From Hawksworthiomyces lignivorus (Eukaryota; Ascomycota; Sordariomycetes; Ophiostomatales; Ophiostomataceae): DNA of 64,000 nucleotides. The first letter of the stretch is position 1. Each line of letters opens with the position of its first letter. The notes under the pieces were generated by a model. It was not told where the DNA came from and ran no database searches. It saw nothing but the letters and a program-made list of their open reading frames with translations. The position numbers and the translations under genes were made by a program. The stretch is from the NCBI GenBank assembly GCA_002917075.1, contig NTMA01000088.1, positions 62,001 to 126,000 on the forward strand, written 5' to 3'. Of this stretch, positions 37,357-49,008 are shown piece by piece.

Positions 37357-39062
37357 CTACTTCTTTGACAGTCGAAGGAACTTGGACATCTTGTTGACTG
37401 CATCGCTACCCTTGTTGGTCCTCTGGCCGTCTTGTAGGTGACCTGCTGCCCCTGGTCGTGACGAAGGCACAGCTTGGTCTTCATCCTCTTCGTCTGTTAC
37501 AGGCTGTGCAATAGCGATGTCCTGGGCCAGAGCGATCACTTCAGCCCGGACATAAGGGCGGTTGCTTGTTGGCGCCGGCACTTTAGTGTCCCGCAGAAAA
37601 TTAACCACAACACCGCCTTGCATACCATAGCCCCGAACAAGGTCGTGGTTACCATGTGTGCTGTCTTGGATTTCGTTTCGTGACATTGGCGTTGCTAGCC
37701 GGAATGGATGTTGCTGAACATGGTCAGCCAGAACGCTTCGCACAGCGGTATGTAGTGTTGCGCCAGTCGCTCCGTTGGGAAACGACCACATGATTGTGTA
37801 TCCGTCAGGAAATCGGATACGCACGTCGACCTTGTCGACCTTTGCTGCCTTGGCCTCACGCTCACGGGCCTCAGCTTCGATCTCCGAGTCAGACTTAAGC
37901 CTCTTATTGCGCCCTGCTTCTTCCAAGTGCTTCTGATGTGCTTTCATCTGGGCAATAGATGGTGCAAATGTAGCGTCAGTCTCCTTGGCCCACCGCAGGG
38001 CCGCAGCTGCGGGCATTCCTGCGCCGGACTTGGGTGGCAGCCACACCTGGACAGGCTGCAGGTGCGATGATGGTTGCTTTTGGGATTCTTGCTGTGGCGG
38101 TTGCATATCAACACTCATCGGCTCGGTGGGCTGTAAAGTGGGCGGTGGTGAAGATGGTGATAGATCTGCAGCACCCCCAGGCCTGGTAGGTTCTCGTGCT
38201 TCCTCTGTAGACTTTGGAAAATTATTCAAGGAGTTGTTTGATGGAATGAGAGAAGGCGATGGTGTTGGTACCGACGCGGAGGAAGTTGCAATTACTGAAG
38301 TTTTTGTGGCAGGCGCGTTGACATCCGACTTCTCTAACTTTTGCTGCACCGTCTCCATGGCCTCCTGCAGTGTCAGGTCGGAGGTGCGGAATTCTAGCAT
38401 GATCAGTTGGCTACCAGTGTCGATTCCCACCTGTGCGAGTGTCTTGCGGAAGTCGTCAAGCGAGGCCAGCTCGCGTCCAGCGAATTTGAGCACCGGTGTC
38501 TCCCAGTACAGCTGGCCTGAGCCACTTCCTACCGCTTCCAACCCCGATCCTGCCTTAGCTGCTGGCCCTGTGTGGCTTGTTCGTGGTACACCGCGAGCAG
38601 TGATATTTAGCCCCTTCTTCTTTGTATCATCTGCCTCTTCTAGGTGGCGTAGCAGCTTCCATAGCGGCGTATCGCTACGCACTTTAGTGGTGACTCGGTT
38701 GTTGGGGATACCCAACCGAGCCTCGGATTCCGGCAGACGTATCGCCACAGTAACAGCGGACGGAGACTTGGATTTGACGACTAGTTCAAGCTTGGCCCCC
38801 TGGGTGAGGCCAGCAGCGCGGACGGGGTCTGTGAGGTTAACAGACTTGTTGTTGTGCCTGAGGAGGTTAGTAAACAAGACACCTAAAAAGGAAGCAAGGC
38901 AAACTCGATTTTAGAATAGACAGACTTTAGCTGGTACGCCTCACTGTTAATCTTGAGCTTGGAGCAGGCTTCTTCGAGAACGTCGATCATATAGCTACCC
39001 GCGGGAACCTTGACAGTCGTCCTGCGAAGGTCGGTTGAGATGACAACGAAAGAGGAAGCCAT
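37357..39062 (-). CDS. TUG/UBX4-type UBX-domain protein
   Basis: Two exons, 39062-38926 and 38857-37357, joined across a 68-nt intron (GTCTGT...CTAACCTCCTCAG), give 545 residues. Exon 1 supplies the start of an N-terminal ubiquitin-like domain of the TUG type (MASSFVVISTDLRRTTVKVP, then a YMIDVLEEACSKL block), which continues in exon 2 as KHNNKSVNLTDPVRAAGL. A second ubiquitin-like segment and a Pro/Ser-rich linker follow. The C-terminal UBX domain lies at about 389-470 (DVRIRFPDGYTIMWSF...GGVVVNFL). UBX domains bind the AAA ATPase Cdc48/p97; relatives are yeast Ubx4 and mammalian ASPSCR1/TUG. The GTCTGT donor is weak, but only this junction restores the conserved YQLKHNN sequence in frame. 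Expected role: a Cdc48 cofactor in protein quality control or membrane traffic. Confidence 0.88.
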
Positions 39063-39939
39063 AGCGTCCGAGAGGTGTTAATTAGTGTTAAGGCGGAGGA
39101 GAAAAAGAACGAGAAAAGGAAGACACTCTCTCAAGAGAGAGTTAAGAGTGTGGGCGATCAGTATCTAGAAGTGCCTTCGTATGTAGCGCAGCTCATAGGG
39201 GAAGATAGAGAGTTTGAATCAAAGATAGTGAAGTCGAGAAAACTAGCCCTCAAAGACAAGAACGAGCAAGTAAGTGGAAGCCTGGCAGAAATATCCTATC
39301 GCCAAGAGAGGAGCGTAGCACAATTAAAGGAAAGTGGCTAGTGATGTTAATATTTACAGAAGACAGCAGAATTATAGAGAAGAGAGGAGGGCGCAATGGA
39401 GGCTGCTTGATCGCCTTCCGGTCGTGCTTGGAGGGGCCTTGACTGCTGTGGGTAATAATAAGCATAAGTATACTTACATAAGTGCAGGAGCTCTTGGATG
39501 TGGCGCCGTTGCTCTTAACGCCGCCTCTCGCAGGCAGGCAGAAACGCGCGGACCAAGCGCAGCCAGCCAGTGCCAGCCGTAAGCTTTTGCTGCTCTTGCT
39601 GCTTTTGCTCTGGCCAGGTCACGTTTTCCAGCCGCGCCAGCTGCTTGTTTGCCTTTCGCTCTGCTTTAGTGCCTCTGTGAAGCTTCATTGTCTTGCTTTG
39701 CGAACTGCTTTCCCTTCTTGCCCTCCCCCCATCACGCCGATTGAGCTCTGCTAGTGCTACGAAATTGGCACATTCTATCCTCTTCTTCCTCCCGGCGATA
39801 CAGTCTTCGAATCTCCTATTTTCGGTGTGCGTTTCTCGCAGTTGGCGTCGACCCCGATTTCAGCGTTCTTTCGAACAATTGTGGTACTCTACATCCATAG
39901 CTGCCGACGAGCAAAACAGCATCTGTCTTCCGCTCCAAG
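39063..39939. promoter_or_regulatory. Divergent promoter region (UBX gene / PUP3)
   Basis: About 0.9 kb between two divergent genes, so it contains both promoters. Several overlapping short frames are present (for example 39482-39754 and 39693-40043 on plus). The second runs into the PUP3 start region in a different frame and is not coding. No proteasome-type PACE element (GGTGGCAAA) is seen. Confidence 0.5.
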
Positions 39940-40805
39940 ATGGTGAGTACTGGGGAGGATCTTCCCTAGCAAAAAAAAAAAAAAAAAAAAAAAAACCCAG
40001 AAGCTTTCTATGTAGAGCGACTGTCACTGTATGCTTGTCTTAAAGCTAACAAGCCTCCGTCTAGTCTTCTCCCTTCTCAATAAGTACGATAACCGGGCGA
40101 CGAAAAGAGCTACAAAGAGAAAATTAGAAGAAGAAAGAAATAAAAGGAAATGAGAAGAAATAGGAAGACAAAACTTTATAGCTGACATGCCCTTCTTTTT
40201 CTCTAGACGGCGGCGCCTGCGTCGCGATGATCGGCAAAGACTGCGTCGCCATCGCCTGTGACCTCCGCCTCGGCATGCAAGCTCTGACAGTCTCTAACAA
40301 CTTCCCCAAGATCTTCCAGTACGGCGACCACGTCTTCCTGGGCCTCACAGGCCTCGCCACCGACGTCAGCACCGTCTCCGACCTTTTCCGCTACAAGGTA
40401 AACCTCTACCGTCTACGCGAGGAGCGCCACATCGCGCCCAAAACCTTCGCCAACCTGGTCTCATCATCCCTCTATGAGAAGCGGTTCGGCCCCTACTTTG
40501 TCAGCCCCGTCGTGGCAGGCCTGGAGCCCAAGACGGGCCAGCCGTTCATCTGCGGCTTCGACAGCATCGGCTGCATCGATTTTGCCAAAGATTTCATCGT
40601 GTCCGGCACCGCCTCCGACCAGCTGTTCGGCATGTGCGAGAGCCTGTGGGAGCCCGATCTGGGTCCCGACGAGCTGTTCGAAACCATCTCGCAAGCGCTT
40701 CTCAACGCCGTAGATCGAGACGCTCTGTCAGGCTGGGGCGCGCATGTGTATATTATTGAGAAGGACAAGGTGACAAAGCGTCTGCTCAAGGGACGGCAAG
40801 ACTAG
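39940..40805 (+). CDS. PUP3: 20S proteasome subunit beta-3 (Pup3)
   Basis: Three coding exons: 39940-39942 (the ATG alone), 40065-40083 (19 nt) and 40207-40805, giving 206 residues. Splicing produces MSSPFSINGGACVAMIGKDC, the expected beta-3 N-terminus. The 19-nt exon is preceded by GCTAAC and CCGTCTAG and followed by GTACGA. The body carries family blocks CVAIACDLRLG, FLGLTGLATDV, SLYEKRFGPYF, CGFDSIGCID, ALLNAVDRDALSGWGA and a KGRQD end. Beta-3 is a catalytically inactive ring subunit, so the lack of a processed N-terminal Thr is normal. Intron 1 (39943-40064) contains a run of 25 A. Frames that start at the internal methionine (40227) miss the N-terminus. The gene is divergent from the UBX gene, another ubiquitin-pathway component, and converges with the SERCA gene. 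Confidence 0.97.
39971..39995 (+). repeat. A25 homopolymer inside PUP3 intron 1
   Basis: Twenty-five consecutive A lie 29 nt after the PUP3 donor site and well before the intron's branch site (GCTAAC near 40045). Probably a length-variable microsatellite. Confidence 0.95.
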
Positions 40806-41333
40806 ACTAGGCGAGGAAGACTGCAGAGAGTGGGCTGTGAGAGGAGAGAGAGCGAAAGGACAAGGAGACTCGCAAGGCGATTTTCTCCCTGTTCCATTGT
40901 GTAAGATACCATTCGTCTTCTGATGTGTGGCCAAGAGACAAAATAAAATAAAATCCATAACATTCGACGCACGTTATGAGGCAGTAAAAGATGACATTTT
41001 GGCTTCTGCGTATTTGTTGTAATTGAGGAAATATGGCAGAGTATTTAGCTATTTTATTTGAATTGGATTTTTTTTTCTTTCTTATCTCATCCTCTTGAAA
41101 GAGATGCACGCCTGTAGCATCTCCGTAAAATACATGAGATCTCTTCTGCGGTCGTTTTATACAGATGGATTTCAGCCAGATGTGCCCTTGACCCTTAGTT
41201 TCCTATCTTTCTTACCCGCGTACACTTTGATCTAGATAATTCTATATGTAGTAACCTAAGACATGCTTCTTTTATCGAAGTGTCTCTGAAGCTTTCAATT
41301 ATTCTCTTTTTTGTTTTATTTGGTCTTGTCCCT
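40806..41333. terminator. Convergent 3' region of PUP3 and SERCA with AATAAA
   Basis: An AATAAA hexamer (40942-40947, within AAATAAAATAAAAT) lies about 140 nt after the PUP3 stop and is a candidate polyadenylation signal. The rest is A/T-rich 3' flank. No gene is recognised. Confidence 0.45.
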
Positions 41334-44300
41334 TTAGTTGTTCTTCTTGGATTTAATTGCTTCTGTGGGCGCCGCCTCTACAAAAAATTGTCGCTCAGCC
41401 AATTTGAGTATTTCATCAATAAGACTAGAAGAAGCTTGTTAGTTTTGAGCCCTGAAAGAGGGGAAAGACCAAGGCAAATGAGTGTGCTTACATTACAGGA
41501 GCGCTGATAATCAGCACAGCTTGCCATTCAGTCCAGTTCAGCGGTAGAATAGAGAACAGCGTCTGCAGGAAGGGTGTATATAGCAGTGCAAAATGCAAGG
41601 CCATAGAGAGCGAGATGGCATAGACTAGCATCATATTCTCCCACAGTGGCAGCGTCAATAATGACTCGCTCGACGATAGCGCGTTCATGGCATTGAGCAT
41701 CTCAATGACGACGAGGATCGACAGTGACACCGTCGATGCCGCCTTGGCACGATCGTCAACGAACATGACACAGCCAATCTCGGAGAAGTCAGCCGAGCAC
41801 CGGTGGAAGTGCGCCAGCTGCCAAAAGCTGATCTGCGGACCCTCCGGATTATACATGAACCACCAAGCGTAGCCTGCAACCGTCGCGAGACCAACATATG
41901 TGCCGATGACCAGATACCGGAAGAAAAGCCAGCCACTGATCAAGGCCTCGTCCCGCTTGCGCGGCGGGCGGCGCATGATGTCGTGGTCAGGCGGGTTGAA
42001 TGACAACGCCGTAGCTGGTAGGCCGTCTGTGACTAAGTTGACCCACAGCAGCTGCACTGGGATTAGGGCCTCGGGCATGCCGAGAGCAGCAGTCAAGAAG
42101 ATTGATACAACTTCGCCAATGTTAGATGAGATCAGATATCGGATGAACTGCTGCGTGTTGTTATAGATGGAACGGCCCTCCTCGATGGCAGATTCTATCG
42201 TCGCAAAATTGTTGTCAGCCAGCACCATATCCGCGGCCAGTTTTGACACATCAGTGCCGGAGCCCATGGCAACGCCAATGTCAGCCTTCTTGAGAGCGGG
42301 GGCATCGTTGACACCGTCGCCTGTCATGGCCACCACTTCGCCTAGCTGTTGCAGCAGGTCGACGAGGCGAGATTTGTGAGCAGGCTCAACGCGAGAAAAC
42401 AGCGACGCCGTCTTCGCGGCTTCAAGCTGCTCGCTAGGGCTAAGGTTGTCAAACTCGCGACCCGTGAAGCTCTTGCCACGGATGTCTTCGTCCTGGCCGA
42501 AGACACCAATTTGCCGGCAGATACTCTCTGCAGTGTTGCGGTTGTCACCCGTTATCACAATCACACGGATCCCAGCTTCTTTGCAGAGACGGATCGACTC
42601 AGGCACCTCCGGCCGCGGGGGATCAAGCATGCCAACCAGGCCCAGAAGCGTCATATTTTGTTCGAGCTGGGAATACTCCGAAGTGGTCTTGGCCGAGCGC
42701 GTCAGGGCGTTGCCAGCAATATCATCGACGCTGGCCAGAGCAATCACACGTAGGCCGCGGTTGCCATAGTCAACAACCTCTCGCAATAGCAAATCTGTCA
42801 GGGCGCGGTCGAGAGGTACCTTCTTGCCGTTGGTACCGACTAGAGTGTGCGTGCATCGTTCAATGATGGACTCGGGAGCGCCCTTGACCAGAAGCTTCTC
42901 AACGCTGCCATCCTGGACCAGAACAGACATGCTCTTGCGATCGCGGGAGAACTCGTACGTAGCGAGATGTGGAAATTTCTTTTCGTACCAAGAACTAGCA
43001 TAGTGGACCAGGTCGTGAGGTTTAGTGTCAGCAGGGGCAACAGGGCCGACTTTCTCTGCGAGAACGCGCAGCGCACCCTCAGTAGGTTCACCAATGTTGG
43101 AGAAGTTTCCAGACAGAGAATCGTAAGCGAGCCGGGCATCGTTGCAGAGAGCAGCCACCTCAGTTATTTGACGGACGGTTGCCGATGACTGAGCCAGATC
43201 CGTCACAATTTTGCCGCTGGCCGTCTTGATGTTGCCGCGAGGCGAGAATGTCGTGCCCTCCACATCAAGCTCTTCCAGATCTTTACCGTTTTCACCAATG
43301 TAGACAATCTTGTTCACACTCATCTGGTTGGTCGTCAGTGTGCCAGTCTTATCCGAGCAGATAACGCTGCAGCTGCCCAGGGTCTCAACGGACGGCAGGC
43401 TGCGCACAACGGCGTTCTTGGCGGCCATCTTGCGGGTGCCAAGAGCCAAGCAGGTGGTGATAACCACAGCCAGACCTTCAGGGATGGCGGCGACACCAAG
43501 GGAAACAGCGATTTTGAGGTAGTAGATGGCACCCTTGGTCCAATTTCCATGGCTAGGATCGCCAAAGTTGGGAATGTTAATAAGCCAGACCAGGACACAA
43601 ATAACGGTGATAACCTTGGCAAGAGTGTCGCCGAAGTCGTTGAGTTTCTGCTTAAGCGGGGTCGGCTCGGAAATCTGAGCTGTGATGCTCTCGTGGATAT
43701 CGCCAATAGCTGTAGCGGAGCCGGTCAGGACAACAACAGCCGTCGCGCGGCCGGTAACCACGGTGGTACCCGAGAAGAGCATATTGATCTGGTCCTGCTT
43801 CACGGCCTTGGCATCCGCTACCACGGCAGCACCGTCTTTGCCAACGCTCTCACTCTCACCCGTAAGGATCGCTTGATCAACAGCGAAGCTATTGCTCTCA
43901 ATTGAGATAAGTCGGCAGTCGGCAGGGATGCGGCTACCTACGGCAACGGTAATAATGTCACCAGGCACGAGCTCCTCGGCCTTGACGCGATACACGGAAC
44001 CATTGTTGCGGGTGACGTTTGCCTCGTTGGCAGAGTATTCTTGGAGGGCAGCTATAGCCTTTTCGGCGCTGCTTTCCTGAGAAACCCCAACAATTGCATT
44101 GAGAATCAAAATCGTAAGAATCTGGAAGCTTAACGTTAGTTTGGCAGCAACAGGATAGGCATATTTGTTATGGAGACGAAAATGAGAGAATCACATACAA
44201 CTGCAGGATCAACAAAGGCAGTCCAGCCGCTGTCATCCTCAAAGAAGGCCAGCACAAACGACACAATAGCGGAACCGAGTAGGATGATGACTAGCTGGTC

Positions 44301-44542
44301 CTTAAACTGCTCGAGAACAAGTGCCCACAGCGGAGTAGGAGGTTCCTCGGGGATGGCTAGAAGAAGGAAGTGTCAGTACAGAGGTTCTGGAAGATCCCAA
44401 TACCCCCCCCCGAAGCAGCCTTACCATTCTTTCCATGCTGGCGCCTCAGCTCGACAACTTGCGAATCGGTCAGGCCGTTGGCGCTGTCTACACCCAGCTC
44501 GGCGAGGACTCGTTCCGCCGGCAACGCAAACGCGTTTTCCAT
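41334..44542 (-). CDS. SERCA-type Ca2+-transporting P-type ATPase
   Basis: Four exons on the minus strand, 44542-44425, 44356-44199, 44121-41492 and 41424-41334, encode 998 residues, the normal length for this family. Introns are 68, 77 and 67 nt. The enzyme pumps cytosolic Ca2+ into the ER/secretory lumen using ATP. Visible motifs: the N-terminal start [28 protein letters not shown] before M1; the actuator TGES; the phosphorylated aspartate D349 in CSDKTGTLT; the hinge [21 protein letters not shown]; and the M4 block GVAAIPEGL with the P-E-G ligands. Ten membrane segments are expected. The last exon (91 nt) completes the final membrane segment (SAPVILIDEILK) and adds a tail ending KKNN, which fits a dilysine KKxx ER-retrieval signal. 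A long single frame covers only exon 3, so naive calls lose about 93 N-terminal and 30 C-terminal residues. Overall resemblance is to SERCA rather than yeast Pmr1. Confidence 0.97.
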
Positions 44543-46312
44543 TGCCGGGAAAGAAAGGAGAGAAAGATCCTGCGGCTCGTCTTCCTTGCAGTTATGTGCA
44601 AATAGCTTTAAGCGTCCAGCGATCACCGAAACGAAGAGAGGAGGAAGGACGCCGCGTAGCAGTAATATAACAAACAGATTTGAGAAAGAAGAAGGCTGGA
44701 TGGTCTAGGTATGGCGCACGGGGAAGAGGCTGAGAAAAAGAATGGAAAAATGGGGAACGAAGGCTGGAGAGTGGAGGGGAGGGATGATGAAATAGATATG
44801 GGCAGAAGTATAGCTCAGCTTAAACTTGCCCGACCCCAGTCCTGAGAAAAGAACAAGAGGATCTGAGATACTTGTCTGATATAACAGAAGATAAGGTCAG
44901 CTAAGGGAGCGGACCAATTCCTTATGCAAGCAGCCAAAAGTGAGATAAAAGAGACGCAGTAGGTAAGAAAATGGAAAACAAAGAAACAGAAGGAAAAGGC
45001 AACAAAATAAAGACCAGACAGGAGAGAGACAACGTGAGAAATACGGAAGCCTCCCAATCACTTGTCCAGTTTTAAGGAACGTGGTCTTGTGATGCTGAAA
45101 AGAATAAAAGGGCTTTGCTGTCGTCTTCTTGTTCTTTCTTTGCGTCTTCTAATCTAGCTGTTTAATCGGCGTGTACGGAGGGTGGTAGATTGGACGAAAC
45201 AAGGCGACGTGTCTTTAAGCCGAGTGGGCAATATTCTGTCGGTTTCTTTCTCCTGCCCAGGCACCAAAGTGTTAGTGCCTCTTTTTTCTCGTTTTGGGTT
45301 TTCCGACCTTGCCAGCAACAGCAACTGATAAAACAACCACAGACCCAGCTAGATCTGCCAGGCGAGACCCGCCACAAACACCAGTGCATGTATGTATCCA
45401 GTACTCCGTAACAAAATATTTTGCTCCATTTAGCAAGGCCTTCTCTGTACCCTACACCTACGGAGCTTTGTGTGTAAGCACATGGAACCTCTTGTACAGG
45501 GGGGCATGGGCCCTGGACCTGGACCTGTTCAAAAAGATCCCGCCCTGATCTCTCTAAACGAATGACTCGTGGGAGCTTGACCGCCTTCTCTTTCCAGACA
45601 TAGAGCGACCCACTTCCCCACCACTGCATTTTCTGCGGCGCGATAAGCCTATGCTCTGCGAGATCCGGCTGTCGCGTAATAAGGACAGGGTTCGAATAAT
45701 GGCATTTTTTGGTACAGGTCTGCAGCGGAGCACACACAAGTATGGCCCCGTCTTTGGAAACAGCAGTATCAGAATTACTACGTATGACTCTGTCTTCTAC
45801 TCTAAACTATATTGCTGCAATTCCTAATGCATACGTATTCCGTCCGCGCTCAGCTAGTCGGTTAGGATGTCTGTACTCCGTATATCGCGAAAGAGTCACC
45901 TGAGTGGCCCAAAAAAAAAAAAAAAAAAAAAAAAAAAAACAGTGCACCATCCTAGCTGTATTTCAAATACAATTTTTGCCTCATTTCATCCGTATTGACC
46001 ACCGTGTCTCTTTCATAGACTCACTTCCTTGAGTACCTCAATGCACATTCTACTTCCCTTTCGTGCAATCCTCTCACTTTCTGGACACATCTCACGAAGG
46101 CGATGAGGGGGCGTTTCGCCACCATCATCGACTTGTTCAGGCGAGCTGCCTGTTGTGTTTTGTAAACTGGTATCATTAAATTCTGCCATTATTCCGCATT
46201 CTGCCAAGTTCACCTATGTACACGGGGCGAGCTTCCTCTCGGGCCATACTCGTTCCCAAGTTGTAGAACAAAAAGGCAAGCCCTCGAATGTCCTCACATG
46301 ACCTTAATATAA
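44543..46312. other. Promoter region of the SERCA gene and 3' flank of SEC10
   Basis: The left part holds the SERCA promoter. A 191-codon frame on minus (45162-45737) has no recognisable domain and an unusual composition with many Trp and Cys, so I do not call it a gene. A run of 29 A sits at 45911-45939. Exact TACTCCGTA copies are at 45402-45410 and 45874-45882. No RNA gene is recognised. Confidence 0.5.
45911..45939 (+). repeat. A29 homopolymer
   Basis: Twenty-nine consecutive A between the SEC10 3' end and the SERCA promoter. There is no retrotransposon-like coding sequence or target-site duplication next to it that I can see. Length is likely to vary between isolates and to be error-prone in assemblies. 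Confidence 0.95.
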
Positions 46313-49008
46313 TCAGAGCCCGGCCAGCACACTCTGGATGCCGACACTGCTCGCATCTTCGCGCCGCTGGACGAATGCCTTGAAATCGGCCTTCTGAAGC
46401 TTCTTGCCGCCGGACGCTCCTGCACCGCTCGTCGTCAAGTTGCGTGACCGCTCTCGAAGTGCCTCTGGGCCAATAATAAACAGATAGCCCACCTCGGTTA
46501 GCACCTCCACCGTTGCTTCGCCGTCCTTGTTCAGCGGCCACGCTTTGAGCGTCGACACATATTTGGCGATATCTTTAGTTACCATCAGCCCGCCTGTAGC
46601 GTTGACTGCGAACTTCTTAAAGTGCTCGAACAGCAGCTTAAACAGTGCCAGGGCCAGTTCGCTGCTGAACACGTCTAGGTTGTGCCCGTCTACCGACCGC
46701 GCCGACAACAGCGCCACTTTATCTAGGAAGGTGCAGATAGCTTGGCACGTTGGCGTCTGTAGCGCATCCACGAGGCTCTCCAGGTCGTTATCGCGCGGCC
46801 GAAAGTCTGTCCGCTTCTGCGTCGCCAGCGTCTTGGTCACCCAGTTGACAACTACATCCACCGTTGTCTTCATAATGCTGTTTGTCTTCTTCTCAATTCT
46901 GTCGATGCCCATCCGCGTCTGCGCCTCCATATTCCGCCGCACCGTCGGGTTCGAATCGGCCAGTCGGATGAGCACTGTGTGGATGAACCGCGTCATGATG
47001 CTCGTAATCGTCACGGCAGGCCGCACGGATGGCAGGTAGCCCAGGTCGGGCTCCGTCTTGACGTTCTCCTGTGATGTGGCCAGGTCCAAGGCCGCGTCAA
47101 GTGCCGTCTCCACGTACACTTGACCCATTGTCGATAGCAGCAGGCCAAGTAGGACGTTCACATCCTTAGGTGTTTCGCTCGTGCTGCCGAGCTCGAGCGT
47201 GCGCCGTACACTCTCAGCAAGCCACTTCATCATGCGCTTAGCGTTGGCCGTGCTCAGCACGCCATCTTCGTCGGACACTTCAATCTCATTCTTCTTATCT
47301 GTGTCCTGAATGCCAGCAACGCGAAGCATCATAGCTTTTTGTGTCGGTGTCAAGTCCGACGAGTCGAGTCTCTCCATATACGCGTCTTTGGCAGATGCCA
47401 GAAGCTGCGTCCCCTGCTGCGCAATCATATTCATGAAGCCGCGCGTGGCCTTGGGCCGCCGCGAGTGGTAGAGCGTAAACCGGAAGAGCAGCGAGTTGTA
47501 CATTTCCTCCAAGCTTTTCCGCTCCTTTTCGATGTATGAACTTCCTACGAGGTATGGCACGAAGAGCTCCTCCACCTGCTGATCGAGCGTCTGCGCAATC
47601 TGGCTAGAGCAGGGTTCTGGATGCTCTGTCAATCCATGCGTTTTGAGGTCCTCGACGAGGGCGCCAATGTAACTGCGGGATGCGTGCAGAGAACGTAAGT
47701 AGGCAAGCGTCGACACTGTACTGGCCTTCTCGAGTACCATCTCCAGACGTTGCTGAATAGACTGCTGAAAGACACGCTGGATGAATTTCACCAGTACCGT
47801 TTCGTAATATGGGAAGGCGCGTTTGATGATGAATGACTCCTCCTGCATGACAATCTTCACCTCGTCGATAAGGGACTGCAGAGTAGGTTCAACGCCGGGG
47901 GGGTCGGCATCGGGATCGGCCAGCTGGTCCCACATTTCTCCATCTGTTGTGACTTCATCTGTGAGGAGCTGGTCCCTGTCGATGAAAAACTGATGTTGGT
48001 TGACAAAGGCGGCGATGACACTAGTGCCGCCGTTGAAGTCGTGCAACACCTTAGCACATTCCAGCATATCATCAAAATTCTGCCGCCGGTAGCTGTTGTT
48101 GAACTGCTTCAGCAGGTCCTGCTCCAGAGTTTCCGAAAACTTCTCTAGAGCTTCACGTGTGTTGGGCTTTTCCATCCCATTGCTTCCACCGTTGGTGCCA
48201 TTTGTAGAACCATTCACACCGTTTGTCCGGCTGCTCCTCGTCTCTGCCCACGAGGCCGGGTCCAGCCGCTGGCTGATTCGCATCAATTGTCTAGCAATGA
48301 CTGCGCATCGCACCTTGTTTTCTGCGCCTCCCTGTCGCTGGATATCCAGGAGCGGTGTGAGTTGGCCCGTCTCACTCAGCTCGGTCCAGCACTGCACTAA
48401 GAAAGTGGCGTCCAGCGCCCTCCTCCGCTTCCGATCCAGCTCCTCTAGCTTTTCACCTATCTGCACAGCAATGTTTCCACCACCAGTATCCGATCGACTG
48501 CTGCGCTCAGTCGAGCCATTCGTGCTGTTTGGGTTATTCAAGCTCAGGTCAAGCGCCTCGAATTGTTCCATGGACTGGTCGAGCTTGCTTCCGAGGGTAT
48601 CTAGCGTTTGATCGTGCTGGATCTCTGCCCGTCGGACTTGCGAAAGAATCTCCGATTCCTTTTCCTGGAGCTCTTCCGAGAGCGAACCAAGCTGAGATAG
48701 CGCATCTAAGAGGCGGATAGAGTCCTGTCAGCGCATCAAATACCAAGAATTTACCCTCCATTTCTATGCCGCCATTGAAGGCTAGCCCAACTATGAAGTC
48801 TCTTACTTTCGAATGTACGGATAAGCGGCTTCGGATCAAAGGCCTGCTGTATGGCTGCTCCAGAGCGGCGGTTTACTGGAATGGCAGTCTCGGCTAAGCT
48901 GTCCACGAAGTCGCGAACGATAAAGTCTTTGTTTGAGAAGTCATCCAGTGTGAAACTAGGGCCCTTGGGAAAGAGAGACCGCGAAGCAGTGGACGTGATA
49001 CGCTCCAT
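46313..49008 (-). CDS. SEC10: Exocyst complex subunit Sec10
   Basis: Two exons, 49008-48807 and 48705-46313, joined across a 101-nt intron (GTAAGA...CTCTTAG), give 864 residues, near the usual Sec10 length. Exon 1 carries the fungal Sec10 N-terminus (FTLDDFSNKDFIVRDFVDSL, ETAIPVNRRSG, AFDPKPLIRTFE), and the junction yields RTFENALSQLGSLSEEL. A heptad-like coiled coil follows (EELQEKESEILSQVRRAEIQ, DQTLDTLGSKLDQS), then the helical CorEx/CATCHR-type body with KVRCAVIARQLMRISQRLDP, and a C-terminal region ending SVLAGL. The exocyst tethers secretory vesicles to the plasma membrane at growth sites; Sec10 contacts Sec15. I chose the methionine MERIT as start; an in-frame ATG eight codons upstream (49032) is the alternative. 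A single-frame call starts inside exon 2 and misses about 110 residues. The gene is divergent from NUS1. Confidence 0.93.

Noticed and set aside
45162..45737. 191-codon frame on the minus strand upstream of the SERCA gene
   Set aside because: No recognisable domain, odd composition with many Trp and Cys, and overlapping frames on the other strand. Probably a chance frame in promoter DNA.
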